From assembly GCA_947259415.1 (NCBI GenBank), contig CAMYMI010000001.1:1-33841 (forward strand): 33,841 nucleotides of DNA, given 5' to 3'. This document shows positions 25,432 to 33,841 of this stretch, in pieces; positions within the stretch are counted from its first letter, which is position 1, and every line of letters begins with the position of its first letter. This DNA comes from an uncultured Ectothiorhodospiraceae bacterium (GTDB lineage Bacteria; Pseudomonadota; Gammaproteobacteria; UBA9214). A program made the translations under genes and the position numbers. The notes beneath the pieces were generated by a model. That model did not search any database, had not been told where the DNA came from, and was given only the letters and a program-made list of their open reading frames with translations.

Positions 25432-26472
25432 TCAGGCCGGTTGCTGAAATCTCATTGCCGGAAAGACCGTTAGGCCCGCCAGCAGCAGGGCTAATTGTAG
25501 CAGTTCATCCCACGGGTTTCCCGAAGCCCGGCCCTTGATGACCCGCTCAACCTCAGCACACCTCCGCAACAGGTCCTTGCAGGCTGCACTGGACAGACGG
25601 CCCAGCGCCTGACCGGTAGCCTGCTTGCGCCCCTGCCAGACACGAAACCGGGCCAGCACTCTGGGAATGGCCTCGCCGCCGGCGACCGCGTCGGACATCA
25701 TGGTCAATTGACGCAATTCCCGGCTCAGGGCCCACAACACCATGGGGGCAGCAACGCCCTCGCCCTGCAGGCCGTGAAGGATGCGCGAACAACGCACACC
25801 GTCACCGCCCAGCGCCGCGTCAACCAGGGTGAACACATCAAAGCGGGCACTGTCGGCTACCATGGCGGTAATTGCGTCCGCATCGACCGGCCCCTCGCCC
25901 TGCGACAGGTAGAGCTTGTCGATTTCCTGTACACAGGCAAGCAGGTTGCCTTCCACCCGTTCCGCCAGCAGTGACACCGCCTCGGTCGTGGGTTCCAGGC
26001 CACGCTGGCGCATGCGGGTACGCACCCAGGCGGGAAATTGCTGCGAATCCAGGGGCCACACGAATACCACGACTCCCGCCCGGTCCAGTGCCTGGACCCA
26101 CTTGCTCCTGCGCGCGGACTGGTCCAGTTTGCCGGCCGTGATCAGCAGGACGGTTTCCTCGGGGGGCTGTTCCGCGTAGGCGCGCAGGGCCTTCGAACCG
26201 GCATCGCCCGGCTTGCCGGTGGGCAGGCGCAGATCGATCACGCGGCGTTGTGAAAACAGCGACAGACTGCCGGCAGCCGATTCCAGTGTTCTCCAGTCAA
26301 AACCCGGCTGTACGGCCAGCACCTCACGTTCGTCGTAACCCTGCTTGCGCGCCTGGACCCGCACCGCGTCGGCCGTCTCCATGACCCGCAGGGGTTCGTC
26401 GCCACTGATGAAGTAGACCGGGGCGAGCGGGCCCTGCAGTCGGGAATCGAGTTGTTCGGGATTAATCTGCAC
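25432..26472 (-). CDS. holA: HolA, DNA polymerase III delta subunit
   Basis: This 346-aa subunit of the clamp loader opens the beta clamp. The N-terminus has [20 protein letters not shown], typical of HolA, followed by the [19 protein letters not shown] block and the helical C-terminal domain. Length matches E. coli (343 aa). The start codon is GTG and overlaps the end of lptE by 11 nt, indicating translational coupling. Confidence 0.96.
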   Translation of the reverse strand: MQINPEQLDSRLQGPLAPVYFISGDEPLRVMETADAVRVQARKQGYDEREVLAVQPGFDWRTLESAAGSLSLFSQRRVIDLRLPTGKPGDAGSKALRAYAEQPPEETVLLITAGKLDQSARRSKWVQALDRAGVVVFVWPLDSQQFPAWVRTRMRQRGLEPTTEAVSLLAERVEGNLLACVQEIDKLYLSQGEGPVDADAITAMVADSARFDVFTLVDAALGGDGVRCSRILHGLQGEGVAAPMVLWALSRELRQLTMMSDAVAGGEAIPRVLARFRVWQGRKQATGQALGRLSSAACKDLLRRCAEVERVIKGRASGNPWDELLQLALLLAGLTVFPAMRFQQPA

Positions 26473-26998
26473 GCCGGCTGCCTGCTGACGCGATCCGCAG
26501 CATGGCCAGGTTGACCAGACTGCGCTGGAGTTCCTCGCGTATCAGTTCGCCTTCACGTTCCGTTCCGAGCACATTGGTACGGAGATAGCGCAGAAAGCGG
26601 TTCATCGACAGGGTCTGCGCGGCCACCAGCACCTGCCGGTCAGCGCTGATGACATCGAAACGGATCGTCTGGCGAATCTCGTACTCCTCGGCCTTGCCGG
26701 CGGAATCCACCGTGAGCACTTCGGTTATTGTCCGGTTCTCGAGGATCCGCAGTATCGCAGTGGCCGCGTCACGTTCCCCCGTCACCTGCGCACCGCGCCC
26801 TTCCAGGGCACTGCGGAATTCGCTGTTCAGGGGATCGAACCGGCTTTTACCCTCGATGTAGGTAACGGCCATTTGTGGGGGCAACGGCATTGCACCGCGC
26901 AGCTGGAACCCGCAGCCGCTGGACAGCAGCAGGGCCGCGACGAGCAGCATCAGCGCGAGGGTGTTCACAGACCGGGACCGGAACCCGTCGTCGATCAT
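26462..26998 (-). CDS. lptE: LptE, outer-membrane LPS assembly lipoprotein
   Basis: This 178-aa lipoprotein plugs the LptD barrel in LPS transport to the outer surface. A signal peptide ends in the lipobox LLSSGCGFQLRG, with Cys as the lipid-anchored residue, followed by the family region MAVTYIEGKSRFDPL. I start at 26998 (MIDDGF), directly after the leuS stop; an upstream in-frame ATG at 27013 overlaps leuS and is less likely. It is in the normal leuS-lptE-holA order, which supports a Gram-negative host. Confidence 0.95.
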   Translation of the reverse strand: MIDDGFRSRSVNTLALMLLVAALLLSSGCGFQLRGAMPLPPQMAVTYIEGKSRFDPLNSEFRSALEGRGAQVTGERDAATAILRILENRTITEVLTVDSAGKAEEYEIRQTIRFDVISADRQVLVAAQTLSMNRFLRYLRTNVLGTEREGELIREELQRSLVNLAMLRIASAGSRRAD

Positions 26999-26999
26999 A

Positions 27000-29561
<2,562 letters not shown>

Positions 29562-29595
29562 CTAGTCATTATCAACAGGCATTCAGGTAACCGAG

Positions 29596-30126
29596 ATGAA
29601 AGACGAGCACCCCACACGCGAGCAATGGCTGCGTGCCTATGACGATATGATGGTCCGGGTGAAAACGGCCATCGAAGAAGCCGAGGAACACACCCTCCCC
29701 GCCCTGCAGCGCCACATCCACAATGCCCGTGACACGGCCGTCGAGCTGGGAGAACTCACCCGCGAAGAGGCGGAAAAGGTCGCCGCCTACCTGCAGCGCG
29801 ACCTGGAGGACGCCGGCAAACATCTGGCCGAAACCGGCCACGAACTGGGCGACTGGCTGCGCTTCGACATCGGCCTCATCGAAGACCGGCTACTGGATGT
29901 TCTCAGCCGGGTGGCCGACCACACCCAGCTGGAGATCAGGCGCTTCCAGCAAGACCTCGAGGAAGGCCCCCCCTACAATGCCGGCGAGGTCACCGGCCCC
30001 GGCACCCTGGTGTGCGACTCCTGCGGCGAGACCATTCGCTTCCACGCCACCGGCTACATCCCCAACTGCCCGGCCTGCGGCCACAGCGTTTACCATCGCA
30101 AGACTGTCAGGGATGAGATTGACTAG
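29596..30126 (+). CDS. ybeL: YbeL, DUF1451 zinc-ribbon protein
   Basis: This 176-aa protein has a long charged helical N-terminal part (1-125, coiled-coil-like) and a C-terminal zinc ribbon with Cys140-x2-Cys143 and Cys158-x2-Cys161 (LVCDSCGETIRF...PNCPACGHSVY). The E. coli homologue is also near leuS, supporting the name. The molecular function is not established. Its last 14 nt overlap the next gene, so the two are probably co-transcribed. Confidence 0.9.
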   Translation: MKDEHPTREQWLRAYDDMMVRVKTAIEEAEEHTLPALQRHIHNARDTAVELGELTREEAEKVAAYLQRDLEDAGKHLAETGHELGDWLRFDIGLIEDRLLDVLSRVADHTQLEIRRFQQDLEEGPPYNAGEVTGPGTLVCDSCGETIRFHATGYIPNCPACGHSVYHRKTVRDEID

Positions 30127-30499
30127 GGCGTTCCCCGCCCTGTTCGCGCTGCTGGCCCTGTGGCTGGCGCCGCCGCTGTTTGCCAACGGCGACAGCCGCC
30201 CGCTCGAACACATTGTCATCGTCTGGCTGAAGGAGCCCGGCAAACTTGCTGCAAGGGAGCGCATCATCGAGGCCAGCGAGGTACTCACTGCCATCCCGGG
30301 TGTGGTCTCGCTCAAGAGCGGCCGCGTCGTGGCCAGTGAACGCCCCATCGTCGACAGCAGCTTCGACGTCGCCCTGATCATCACCCTGGAAAACGAAAGT
30401 GCTCTACAGGCCTACCTCACTCATCCCCTGCACGTGACCCTGGTCGAGGAGACCCTGAAACCGCTGGTCGAACGGATCCAGGTCTACGATTTCAGATAA
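30113..30499 (+). CDS. Secreted Dabb-family (stress-responsive alpha-beta barrel) protein
   Basis: This 128-aa protein has a Sec signal peptide (predicted cleavage after Ala24, PLFA) and then a Dabb domain: HIVIVWLKEPGKLAARERI, IPGVVSLKSGRV, DVALIITLENESALQAYL and HPLHVTLVEETLKPLV. These are ferredoxin-like dimeric barrels. An exported version is less usual than a cytoplasmic one. The start at 30113 is chosen from the signal peptide; a longer open frame upstream is a shadow of ybeL. It overlaps ybeL by 14 nt. Function is unknown. Confidence 0.8.
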   Translation: MRLTRAFPALFALLALWLAPPLFANGDSRPLEHIVIVWLKEPGKLAARERIIEASEVLTAIPGVVSLKSGRVVASERPIVDSSFDVALIITLENESALQAYLTHPLHVTLVEETLKPLVERIQVYDFR

Positions 30500-30569
30500 G
30501 GGACAGCATCCTCAATTCGACCATGCAAAGAATGGCTGTTTTCATTAGGTATACTGTCCCCGGAATTCC
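30500..30569. mobile_element. Inverted-repeat element, copy 2 (RAYT/REP-like)
   Basis: GGGACAGCATCCTCAATT (30500-30517) faces an inverted ATTAGGTATACTGTCCCCGG (30544-30563) followed by AATTCC. It is the same unit as at 9194-9316 but with a shorter centre. It lies between the Dabb gene and the first attC. Confidence 0.5.
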
Positions 30570-30594
30570 GCAGGGAGTTAAACTGCGTGTTGGC

Positions 30595-30654
30595 ACCTAA
30601 CAAATCAGCCCAGTCCGACGCGCTGACGCGCGCGGCTGGCTTCAGCCGTTATGC
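30595..30654 (+). repeat. attC site 1
   Basis: R'' core ACCTAAC (30595-30601) and R' core GTTATGC (30648-30654), with paired inner arms (CAGCC.../...GGCTG and GACGCG.../...CGCG). No cassette gene precedes it, so the upstream cassette was lost or truncated. Confidence 0.85.
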
Positions 30655-30684
30655 GCCACAAGAACCAAAATTTGGAGAGAAATA

Positions 30685-30942
30685 TTGAACGAATATCCTG
30701 AGATAAAAATGTCACCGTTATGCCAAGCCATTACAAGCGATGGACGAACGGTGCAAGTAGATATATATGAGGGAGATCCAGGGAAATGGATTCTTGAGGT
30801 GGTTGACGAATTTAATAATTCGACGGTATGGGATGACCAGTTTGAAACAGATAAAGAAGCGCTTGAAGAAGTGGAAAAGACAATAAAGGAGGAAGGGATA
30901 CAGGCCTTAATTGGAAAACCTTCTGATCTTGGTGGCGTGTAG
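30685..30942 (+). CDS. Cassette 1: small acidic hypothetical protein
   Basis: This 85-aa protein starts with TTG; GGAGAG at 30674-30679 gives a good Shine-Dalgarno and supports that start. The body has QAITSDGRTVQVDIYEGD, then GKWILEVVDEFNNSTVWDD and ALEEVEKTIKEEGIQALIG. This pattern is frequent for small proteins in integron cassettes. It is acidic and has no signal peptide. Function is unknown. It is followed after 19 nt by attC site 2. Confidence 0.75.
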   Translation: MNEYPEIKMSPLCQAITSDGRTVQVDIYEGDPGKWILEVVDEFNNSTVWDDQFETDKEALEEVEKTIKEEGIQALIGKPSDLGGV

Positions 30943-30961
30943 GGGCAATTGATGCAGCCGC

Positions 30962-31052
30962 GCATAACAAGTCGTCCGAGACCGACGCGGGTAAGTATTG
31001 TGGCGCTTTGCGGTAAATTTCTAGGCCGCGCGGCTAGACTCAAACGTTATGC
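30962..31052 (+). repeat. attC site 2
   Basis: R'' GCATAAC (30962-30968) and R' GTTATGC (31046-31052), with an inner arm pair (AAGTC.../...GACTC). At 91 bp it is the longest of the complete sites. Confidence 0.85.
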
Positions 31053-31121
31053 CGCAAAAGCAGGAAATCCATAATTAACTGTTTATAAAGAAAATCATTT
31101 GCTTCCACACCCTCAAGATTA

Positions 31122-31146
31122 ATACTTATCAGCCGATGATAAGTAT
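31122..31146. promoter_or_regulatory. Perfect 10-bp inverted repeat, probable operator of the toxin-antitoxin cassette
   Basis: ATACTTATCA-GCCGA-TGATAAGTAT lies directly before a GATAAT (31149-31154), which can serve as the -10. The repeat covers the -35/spacer zone. Because TumA-like antitoxins have an HTH domain, autorepression at this site is the natural inference. There is no Shine-Dalgarno before the toxin start, and the transcript might be leaderless if the GATAAT is the -10. Confidence 0.65.
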
Positions 31147-31154
31147 GAGATAAT

Positions 31155-31505
31155 ATGTGTACCATGAGTAAAGACAAAGGACTGGATTACTTACTGGATC
31201 TTGATGATGAAATCTTGGCACAAGAAGGTGGCTATTGGATAAAAATTGAAGCTAGACAACTTGAACATCCAACGAAGGAATGCCCACATCGAATTAGATA
31301 CTCCCTGACATTGCATGATCGATATGGGAAAAGGGTAATGGGCTTTGATAATGCGCATTCTATTAAGACCAGAAAGAGAGGGAGATATAAGGGAAGGAGT
31401 GTTACCTATGATCACATACATGTTAATCCCGCGGATAAAGGTACTCCATATGTTTTTGAATCAGCAGAACAGCTACTTACTGATTTCTTTACAGCTACTT
31501 ACTAA
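31155..31505 (+). CDS. Cassette 2: TumE-like toxin (DUF6516), C-terminus altered
   Basis: This 116-aa protein resembles TumE/DUF6516 toxins: LLDLDDEILAQEGGYWIKIEA, RIRYSLTLHDRYGKRVMGFDNAH, then DHIHVNPADKGTPYVFESAEQL. ATG at 31155 or 31164 (MSKDKGLDYLL) may be the start. A 22-bp tandem duplication at 31469-31512 shifts the frame: the protein now ends LLTDFFTATY, while removing one copy would give LLTDFFKEIDKYLEAQK with a stop at 31546-31548. The loss of this helical end might weaken toxicity. It is followed by the TumA-like gene in the same cassette. Family by recalled pattern; mechanism unknown to me from this sequence. Confidence 0.78.
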   Translation: MCTMSKDKGLDYLLDLDDEILAQEGGYWIKIEARQLEHPTKECPHRIRYSLTLHDRYGKRVMGFDNAHSIKTRKRGRYKGRSVTYDHIHVNPADKGTPYVFESAEQLLTDFFTATY

Positions 31506-31512
31506 TTTCTTT
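31469..31512 (+). repeat. 22-bp tandem duplication in the toxin gene
   Basis: Copies at 31469-31490 and 31491-31512 are identical except for one base (GAT versus AAT). Since 22 is not a multiple of three, the duplication shifts the reading frame at the toxin's C-terminus. Confidence 0.92.
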
Positions 31513-31566
31513 AAAGAAATAGATAAGTATTTAGAGGCGCAGAAGTAAGCATTTTTGAGGTGGGTT

Positions 31567-31917
31567 ATGAGAAAAATTGTTATTGGCATTATGCCCCAGG
31601 ACAAGATCCGTCAGCGGATTCTTGCAATTGCGCGTGGCAAATATAAGCCAAAGAGAAATGAACCAAAAGTATGGTTCCCCTCAATGAAATCAGTTGCTGA
31701 AGTGCTAAGCGATAATAATCGTGCGCTACTGAAAATGATCGAAGAAATGCAGCCTGAGTCTCTATCAGAGCTGGCTGATGCTGCTGGTAGAAAACCTAGC
31801 AATTTATCGAGAACACTAAAGACAATGGAGCACTACGGTTTTGTGGAACTCAGAAAGAAAAATAAAACCGTAAAGCCCATTGTAAAAGCTACAGAGTTCG
31901 AGATACACGCGGCATAA
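31567..31917 (+). CDS. Cassette 2: TumA-like HTH antitoxin
   Basis: This 116-aa protein has a winged-helix/MarR-ArsR-like DNA-binding domain: SLSELADAAGRKPSNLSRTL (helix-turn-helix) followed by MEHYGFVELRKKNKTVKPIV (wing), and the N-terminal ILAIARGKYKPKRNEPKVWF common to the HVO_A0114/TumA-type proteins. AGGTGG at about 31559 fixes the ATG at 31567. It most likely neutralises the upstream toxin and represses the shared promoter. The TAA stop (31915-31917) lies within the attC site 3 core. Confidence 0.82.
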   Translation: MRKIVIGIMPQDKIRQRILAIARGKYKPKRNEPKVWFPSMKSVAEVLSDNNRALLKMIEEMQPESLSELADAAGRKPSNLSRTLKTMEHYGFVELRKKNKTVKPIVKATEFEIHAA

Positions 31918-31968
31918 CAAATCGCCCCAGTCGGACGGCTTCGCCGCCGCTGGGCTCAAACGTTATGG
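31912..31968 (+). repeat. attC site 3
   Basis: R'' GCATAAC (31912-31918) contains the antitoxin stop codon; R' GTTATGG (31962-31968). Inner arms CGGCGG/CCGCCG-like and CCCAG/CTGGG pair well. Confidence 0.85.
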
Positions 31969-31982
31969 CTCAGGAATCATTT

Positions 31983-32420
31983 ATGAATATTAAAACAGAA
32001 AAGGTTCAGAGAATAGGTAACATCCTAGTGGACGTATTTCATTATCTGGCGCTGTTTATTATAGGCGCAACAGTAGTATGGTCTGCAGCTTACGAGTATT
32101 TGCAGATGATAGAAAAAGGACATGCCGAGTTAAAGGATATTCTTTTGCTTTTTATATATCTTGAACTGGGTGCAATGATCGGTATTTACTTCAAAACACA
32201 CAGATTGCCGGTGCAGTTTCTGATATTTATTGCCATTACTGCCCTTTCTAGGCATTTGGTAATTGACGTGCAGCATGTATCTGATAATTTTCATCTCTAT
32301 TTGCTGATAATTATATCGGGATCGATCGTTTTGCTTAGTGGGGCACTTTTTATTCTAACATTTACCGCTACGAAATACGGCCGTCCAGAAGATGACGTTA
32401 ACCGAGGCAAAGAGCCCTAA
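31983..32420 (+). CDS. Cassette 3: PsiE-family membrane protein
   Basis: This 145-aa protein has four hydrophobic segments and matches phosphate-starvation-inducible PsiE-family membrane proteins: FHYLALFIIGATVVW, LLLFIYLELGAMIGIYF, RLPVQFLIFIAITALSRHLV and LYLLIIISGSIVLLSGALF. AGGAA at 31971 supports the ATG at 31983 rather than the one at 31965, which lies in the attC core. Membrane proteins of unknown role are common cassette cargo. The stop TAA is part of the next attC core. Confidence 0.85.
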   Translation: MNIKTEKVQRIGNILVDVFHYLALFIIGATVVWSAAYEYLQMIEKGHAELKDILLLFIYLELGAMIGIYFKTHRLPVQFLIFIAITALSRHLVIDVQHVSDNFHLYLLIIISGSIVLLSGALFILTFTATKYGRPEDDVNRGKEP

Positions 32421-32489
32421 CAAGTCAATCGAGTACGCCCCTTCGGGGCCGGACGCGCTGACGCGCGCCGCTCAATTCAGACGTTAGCC
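32415..32489 (+). repeat. attC site 4
   Basis: R'' CCCTAAC (32415-32421) overlaps the PsiE-like stop; R' GTTAGCC (32483-32489). The inner GCCCCTTCGGGGC forms its own hairpin, and GACGCGCTGACGCGC pairs across. Confidence 0.85.
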
Positions 32490-32526
32490 AGAAACAATAT
32501 CCAGTAATTCGAGGGGTATACTAAAG

Positions 32527-32889
32527 ATGATCAAATTCGTTATGTGTTTGACGAGACATCCAGATATGACTCGCGAAGAATTCAAAGATTATTGGATGAA
32601 TAAGCATGGCCCATTTTTTATGAGTAATGCTGATGCAATGGGTGCCAAAAAATATGTGCAATCGCACACATTGGATACACCATTGAATGAAGGCCTTAGA
32701 ACCTCCAGAGGGATGCTGCCTGAATATGATGGTGTTGCTGAGGTCTGGTTCGAATCAGAAGAGGCACTTATGGAAGGTATGAGTTCACCTGAGGGCCAGC
32801 AATTGGGAGCTGCTTTGCTCGAGGATGAGGGAAAATTTGTCTATCATTCAAAATCTTCCGCGTTCATCGTTGAAGAGCATGAGTTTTAA
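32527..32889 (+). CDS. Cassette 4: EthD-domain protein
   Basis: This 120-aa protein has the EthD/ferredoxin-like dimeric barrel pattern: MIKFVMCLTRHPDMTREEFKDYW followed by NKHGP, then a central VAEVWFESEEALMEGM with PEGQQLGAALLEDE, and a terminal beta strand (SSAFIVEEHEF). Such proteins act in ring-cleavage, ether or polyketide-like pathways, but many have no known reaction. No signal peptide. A second alpha-beta barrel protein (Dabb) lies just left of the array, but the two are not clearly related. Confidence 0.85.
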   Translation: MIKFVMCLTRHPDMTREEFKDYWMNKHGPFFMSNADAMGAKKYVQSHTLDTPLNEGLRTSRGMLPEYDGVAEVWFESEEALMEGMSSPEGQQLGAALLEDEGKFVYHSKSSAFIVEEHEF

Positions 32890-32891
32890 GT

Positions 32892-32953
32892 GGCTAACAA
32901 GCGCCTCAAGCGGACGCGCCCGAGGCGCGCGCCGCTGAGGCTTGGCGTTGGGC
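32892..32953 (+). repeat. attC site 5
   Basis: R'' GGCTAAC (32892-32898) and R' GTTGGGC (32947-32953), a perfect GTTRRRY. Inner arms GCGCCTCA.../...TGAGGC pair. Confidence 0.88.
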
Positions 32954-32971
32954 AAATAAGTAGGAAAATAT

Positions 32972-33377
32972 ATGGCCATAAAAGGATCATGTTCTTGCGG
33001 AAATGTTGCTTACGAAATTGATGGCAAGTTACGGGATGTAACTTCATGTCATTGCTCCATGTGCAGAAAAGCATCTGGTTCACAATCATCTGCATATGCA
33101 CTGCTTGAACCTAATGAATTCTCATGGTTATCCGGCGAAGACCAGTTGACTTATTACAAGTCCTCAGACGACATGGGATCATTTTTTTTGTAGTAAATGT
33201 GGTTCAACTTTAGCTGGGACCTATAAGGGTGATATCTGCTGGGTCACATTAGGATGCGTAGAAGGTAATCCTAAAGTAATTGTGGAAAAGCATATTTTTA
33301 TTGGCTCTAAAGCATCATGGGAAACGAATCCGAATGATGTACGTCAGTATGAAGAATTTCCAGATGAAATTGCCTAA
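32972..33377 (+). pseudogene. Cassette 5: GFA/CENP-V-family zinc protein interrupted in a T8 tract
   Basis: The first part (to TAG at 33193) reads MAIKGSCSCGNVAYEIDG with Cys7/Cys9 and then CHCSMC (C26, C28, C31), the zinc sites of glutathione-dependent formaldehyde-activating (GFA) domains. At 33182-33189 there are eight T's. With seven, the frame continues as GSFFCSKCGSTLAGTYKGDI, then CWVTLGCVEGNP and terminal EEFPDEIA, ending at 33375-33377, the normal length of the family. The second CxxC is beyond the break. This may be a true mutation, a switchable homopolymer or a sequencing error. Confidence 0.85.
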
Positions 33378-33455
33378 CCAGTGCGTCGAGATCGCCCGCC
33401 TTTCAGCCGAGTTCGGACCTCGCTCACGCTTGGCCTCTCACATACGACGTTATCC
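33372..33455 (+). repeat. attC site 6
   Basis: R'' GCCTAAC (33372-33378) overlaps the GFA stop; R' GTTATCC (33449-33455). The arms are longer but weaker than in the other sites. Confidence 0.75.
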
Positions 33456-33481
33456 GAAATAATTGGCAGCAGTGCGGATCT

Positions 33482-33841
33482 ATGTTGGATGCAAATCTTA
33501 ATAAAGAACAGGTGCGAGAGGCCTACAGAAAACATGCCTCTACATATGACATCTGGAGTAGCCTTACTGAATCCAAAGCGAGGCAGCGTTGTCTCGAAAT
33601 AGCAGATATAAAGGATGGTGAGTCCGTCCTGGAAGTGGCTGTGGGTACCGGTATTCTGTTTGAAAAAATATTACAGTTGAATCAGACAGGAAGAAATGAG
33701 GGCATAGACCTCACGGAGCAGATGTTGACTCGCGCAAGATCGCGGGCGCATAAATCAGGGGTATCTGATTATGTATTAAAAGTTGGTGATGCCTATCATC
33801 TTCTATACCCTGACAATTCCTTTGATCTCGTCCTGAGCAAT
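33482..33841 (+). CDS. Cassette 6: class I SAM-dependent methyltransferase (partial)
   Basis: At least 120 residues are in the window, and the gene runs off the right end. After ATG at 33482, a start region with EAYRKHASTYDIW precedes motif I VLEVAVGTGILFEKI, then GIDLTEQMLTRARSRAH (motif II) and VLKVGDAYHLLYPDNSFDLV (motif III/IV), the UbiE/Menaquinone-like pattern. The substrate cannot be predicted. The cassette start follows attC site 6, with a short 26-nt leader. Confidence 0.85.
   Translation, partial: MLDANLNKEQVREAYRKHASTYDIWSSLTESKARQRCLEIADIKDGESVLEVAVGTGILFEKILQLNQTGRNEGIDLTEQMLTRARSRAHKSGVSDYVLKVGDAYHLLYPDNSFDLVLSN

Larger units (their letters stand above)
30595..33841 (+). mobile_element. 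Integron gene-cassette array (at least six attC sites), integrase not in window
   Basis: Six imperfect palindromes, each beginning with an RYYYAAC-like core and ending with a GTTRRRY-like core, alternate with short plus-strand genes whose stops lie at or just before the next palindrome. This is the structure of a cassette array. No intI or attI is seen on the left, where the integrase would be expected, because the array directly follows ybeL and the Dabb gene. The genes are visibly more AT-rich than the left-hand housekeeping block. The array continues beyond the window. Confidence 0.93.

Noticed and set aside
29723-30112. N-terminal extension of the Dabb protein
   Set aside because: It lies fully within ybeL in another frame, and the signal peptide begins at 30113.
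30595-33455. Inverted repeats between cassettes as simple terminators
   Set aside because: They share AAC...GTT cores, variable lengths of 57-91 bp and no T-tract, which fits attC rather than terminators.

Overview
The window looks like the chromosome of a gammaproteobacterium. The best evidence is the conserved block pmbA / darP / tldD / nitrilase / yhdP / rng / maf / rlmH / rsfS / nadD / proA / holA / lptE / leuS / ybeL. It joins two neighbourhoods that are separate in Escherichia coli: rng-yhdP-tldD with maf, and leuS-lptE-holA-nadD-rsfS-rlmH with ybeL. I cannot name genus or species. There are no rRNA or tRNA genes and no CRISPR array that I can see.

Layout. (1) 1-1578: a small secreted protein (348-785) behind an FNR-type box and before a strong terminator, then gene-poor DNA holding the C-terminal remnant of an IS91-like transposase. 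(2) 1579-7808: a compact accessory island with a HAD phosphatase-like protein, two paralogous GT-A-like proteins, a divergent SIS (phosphoheptose isomerase-like) protein, a D-2-hydroxyacid dehydrogenase, and a stand-alone adenylation-carrier protein. The transposase scar lies on its left and a truncated, frameshifted EAL gene on its right. (3) 7809-11269: the EAL remnant, a divergent GAPDH-like protein, a 123-bp inverted-repeat element, two tiny membrane proteins and a secreted Sel1-repeat protein. (4) 11270-30499: the housekeeping block, almost entirely on the minus strand, ending with ybeL and a secreted Dabb-domain protein on the plus strand. (5) 30595-33841 (runs off the window): an integron gene-cassette array with six attC sites and no integrase in view.

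How it works together. The island has the parts to make a sugar phosphate or polyol (SIS isomerase, HAD phosphatase), to make or reduce a 2-hydroxy acid (dehydrogenase), to load an acid on a carrier (A-PCP, translationally coupled to the dehydrogenase), and to build or decorate a glycan (two GT-A-like proteins). I see no condensation, thioesterase or reductase domain, so the release step is unknown. The A domain lacks the usual core-A4 Phe-Asp, which suggests a substrate without an alpha-amino group and fits the dehydrogenase. This is the best candidate for an undescribed system.

The cassette array carries a TTG-start hypothetical protein, a TumE/TumA-like toxin-antitoxin pair, a PsiE-like membrane protein, an EthD-domain protein, a GFA-family zinc protein broken at a T8 tract, and the start of a methyltransferase. 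The toxin gene contains a 22-bp tandem duplication that replaces its natural C-terminus. A 10-bp perfect inverted repeat sits at its promoter.
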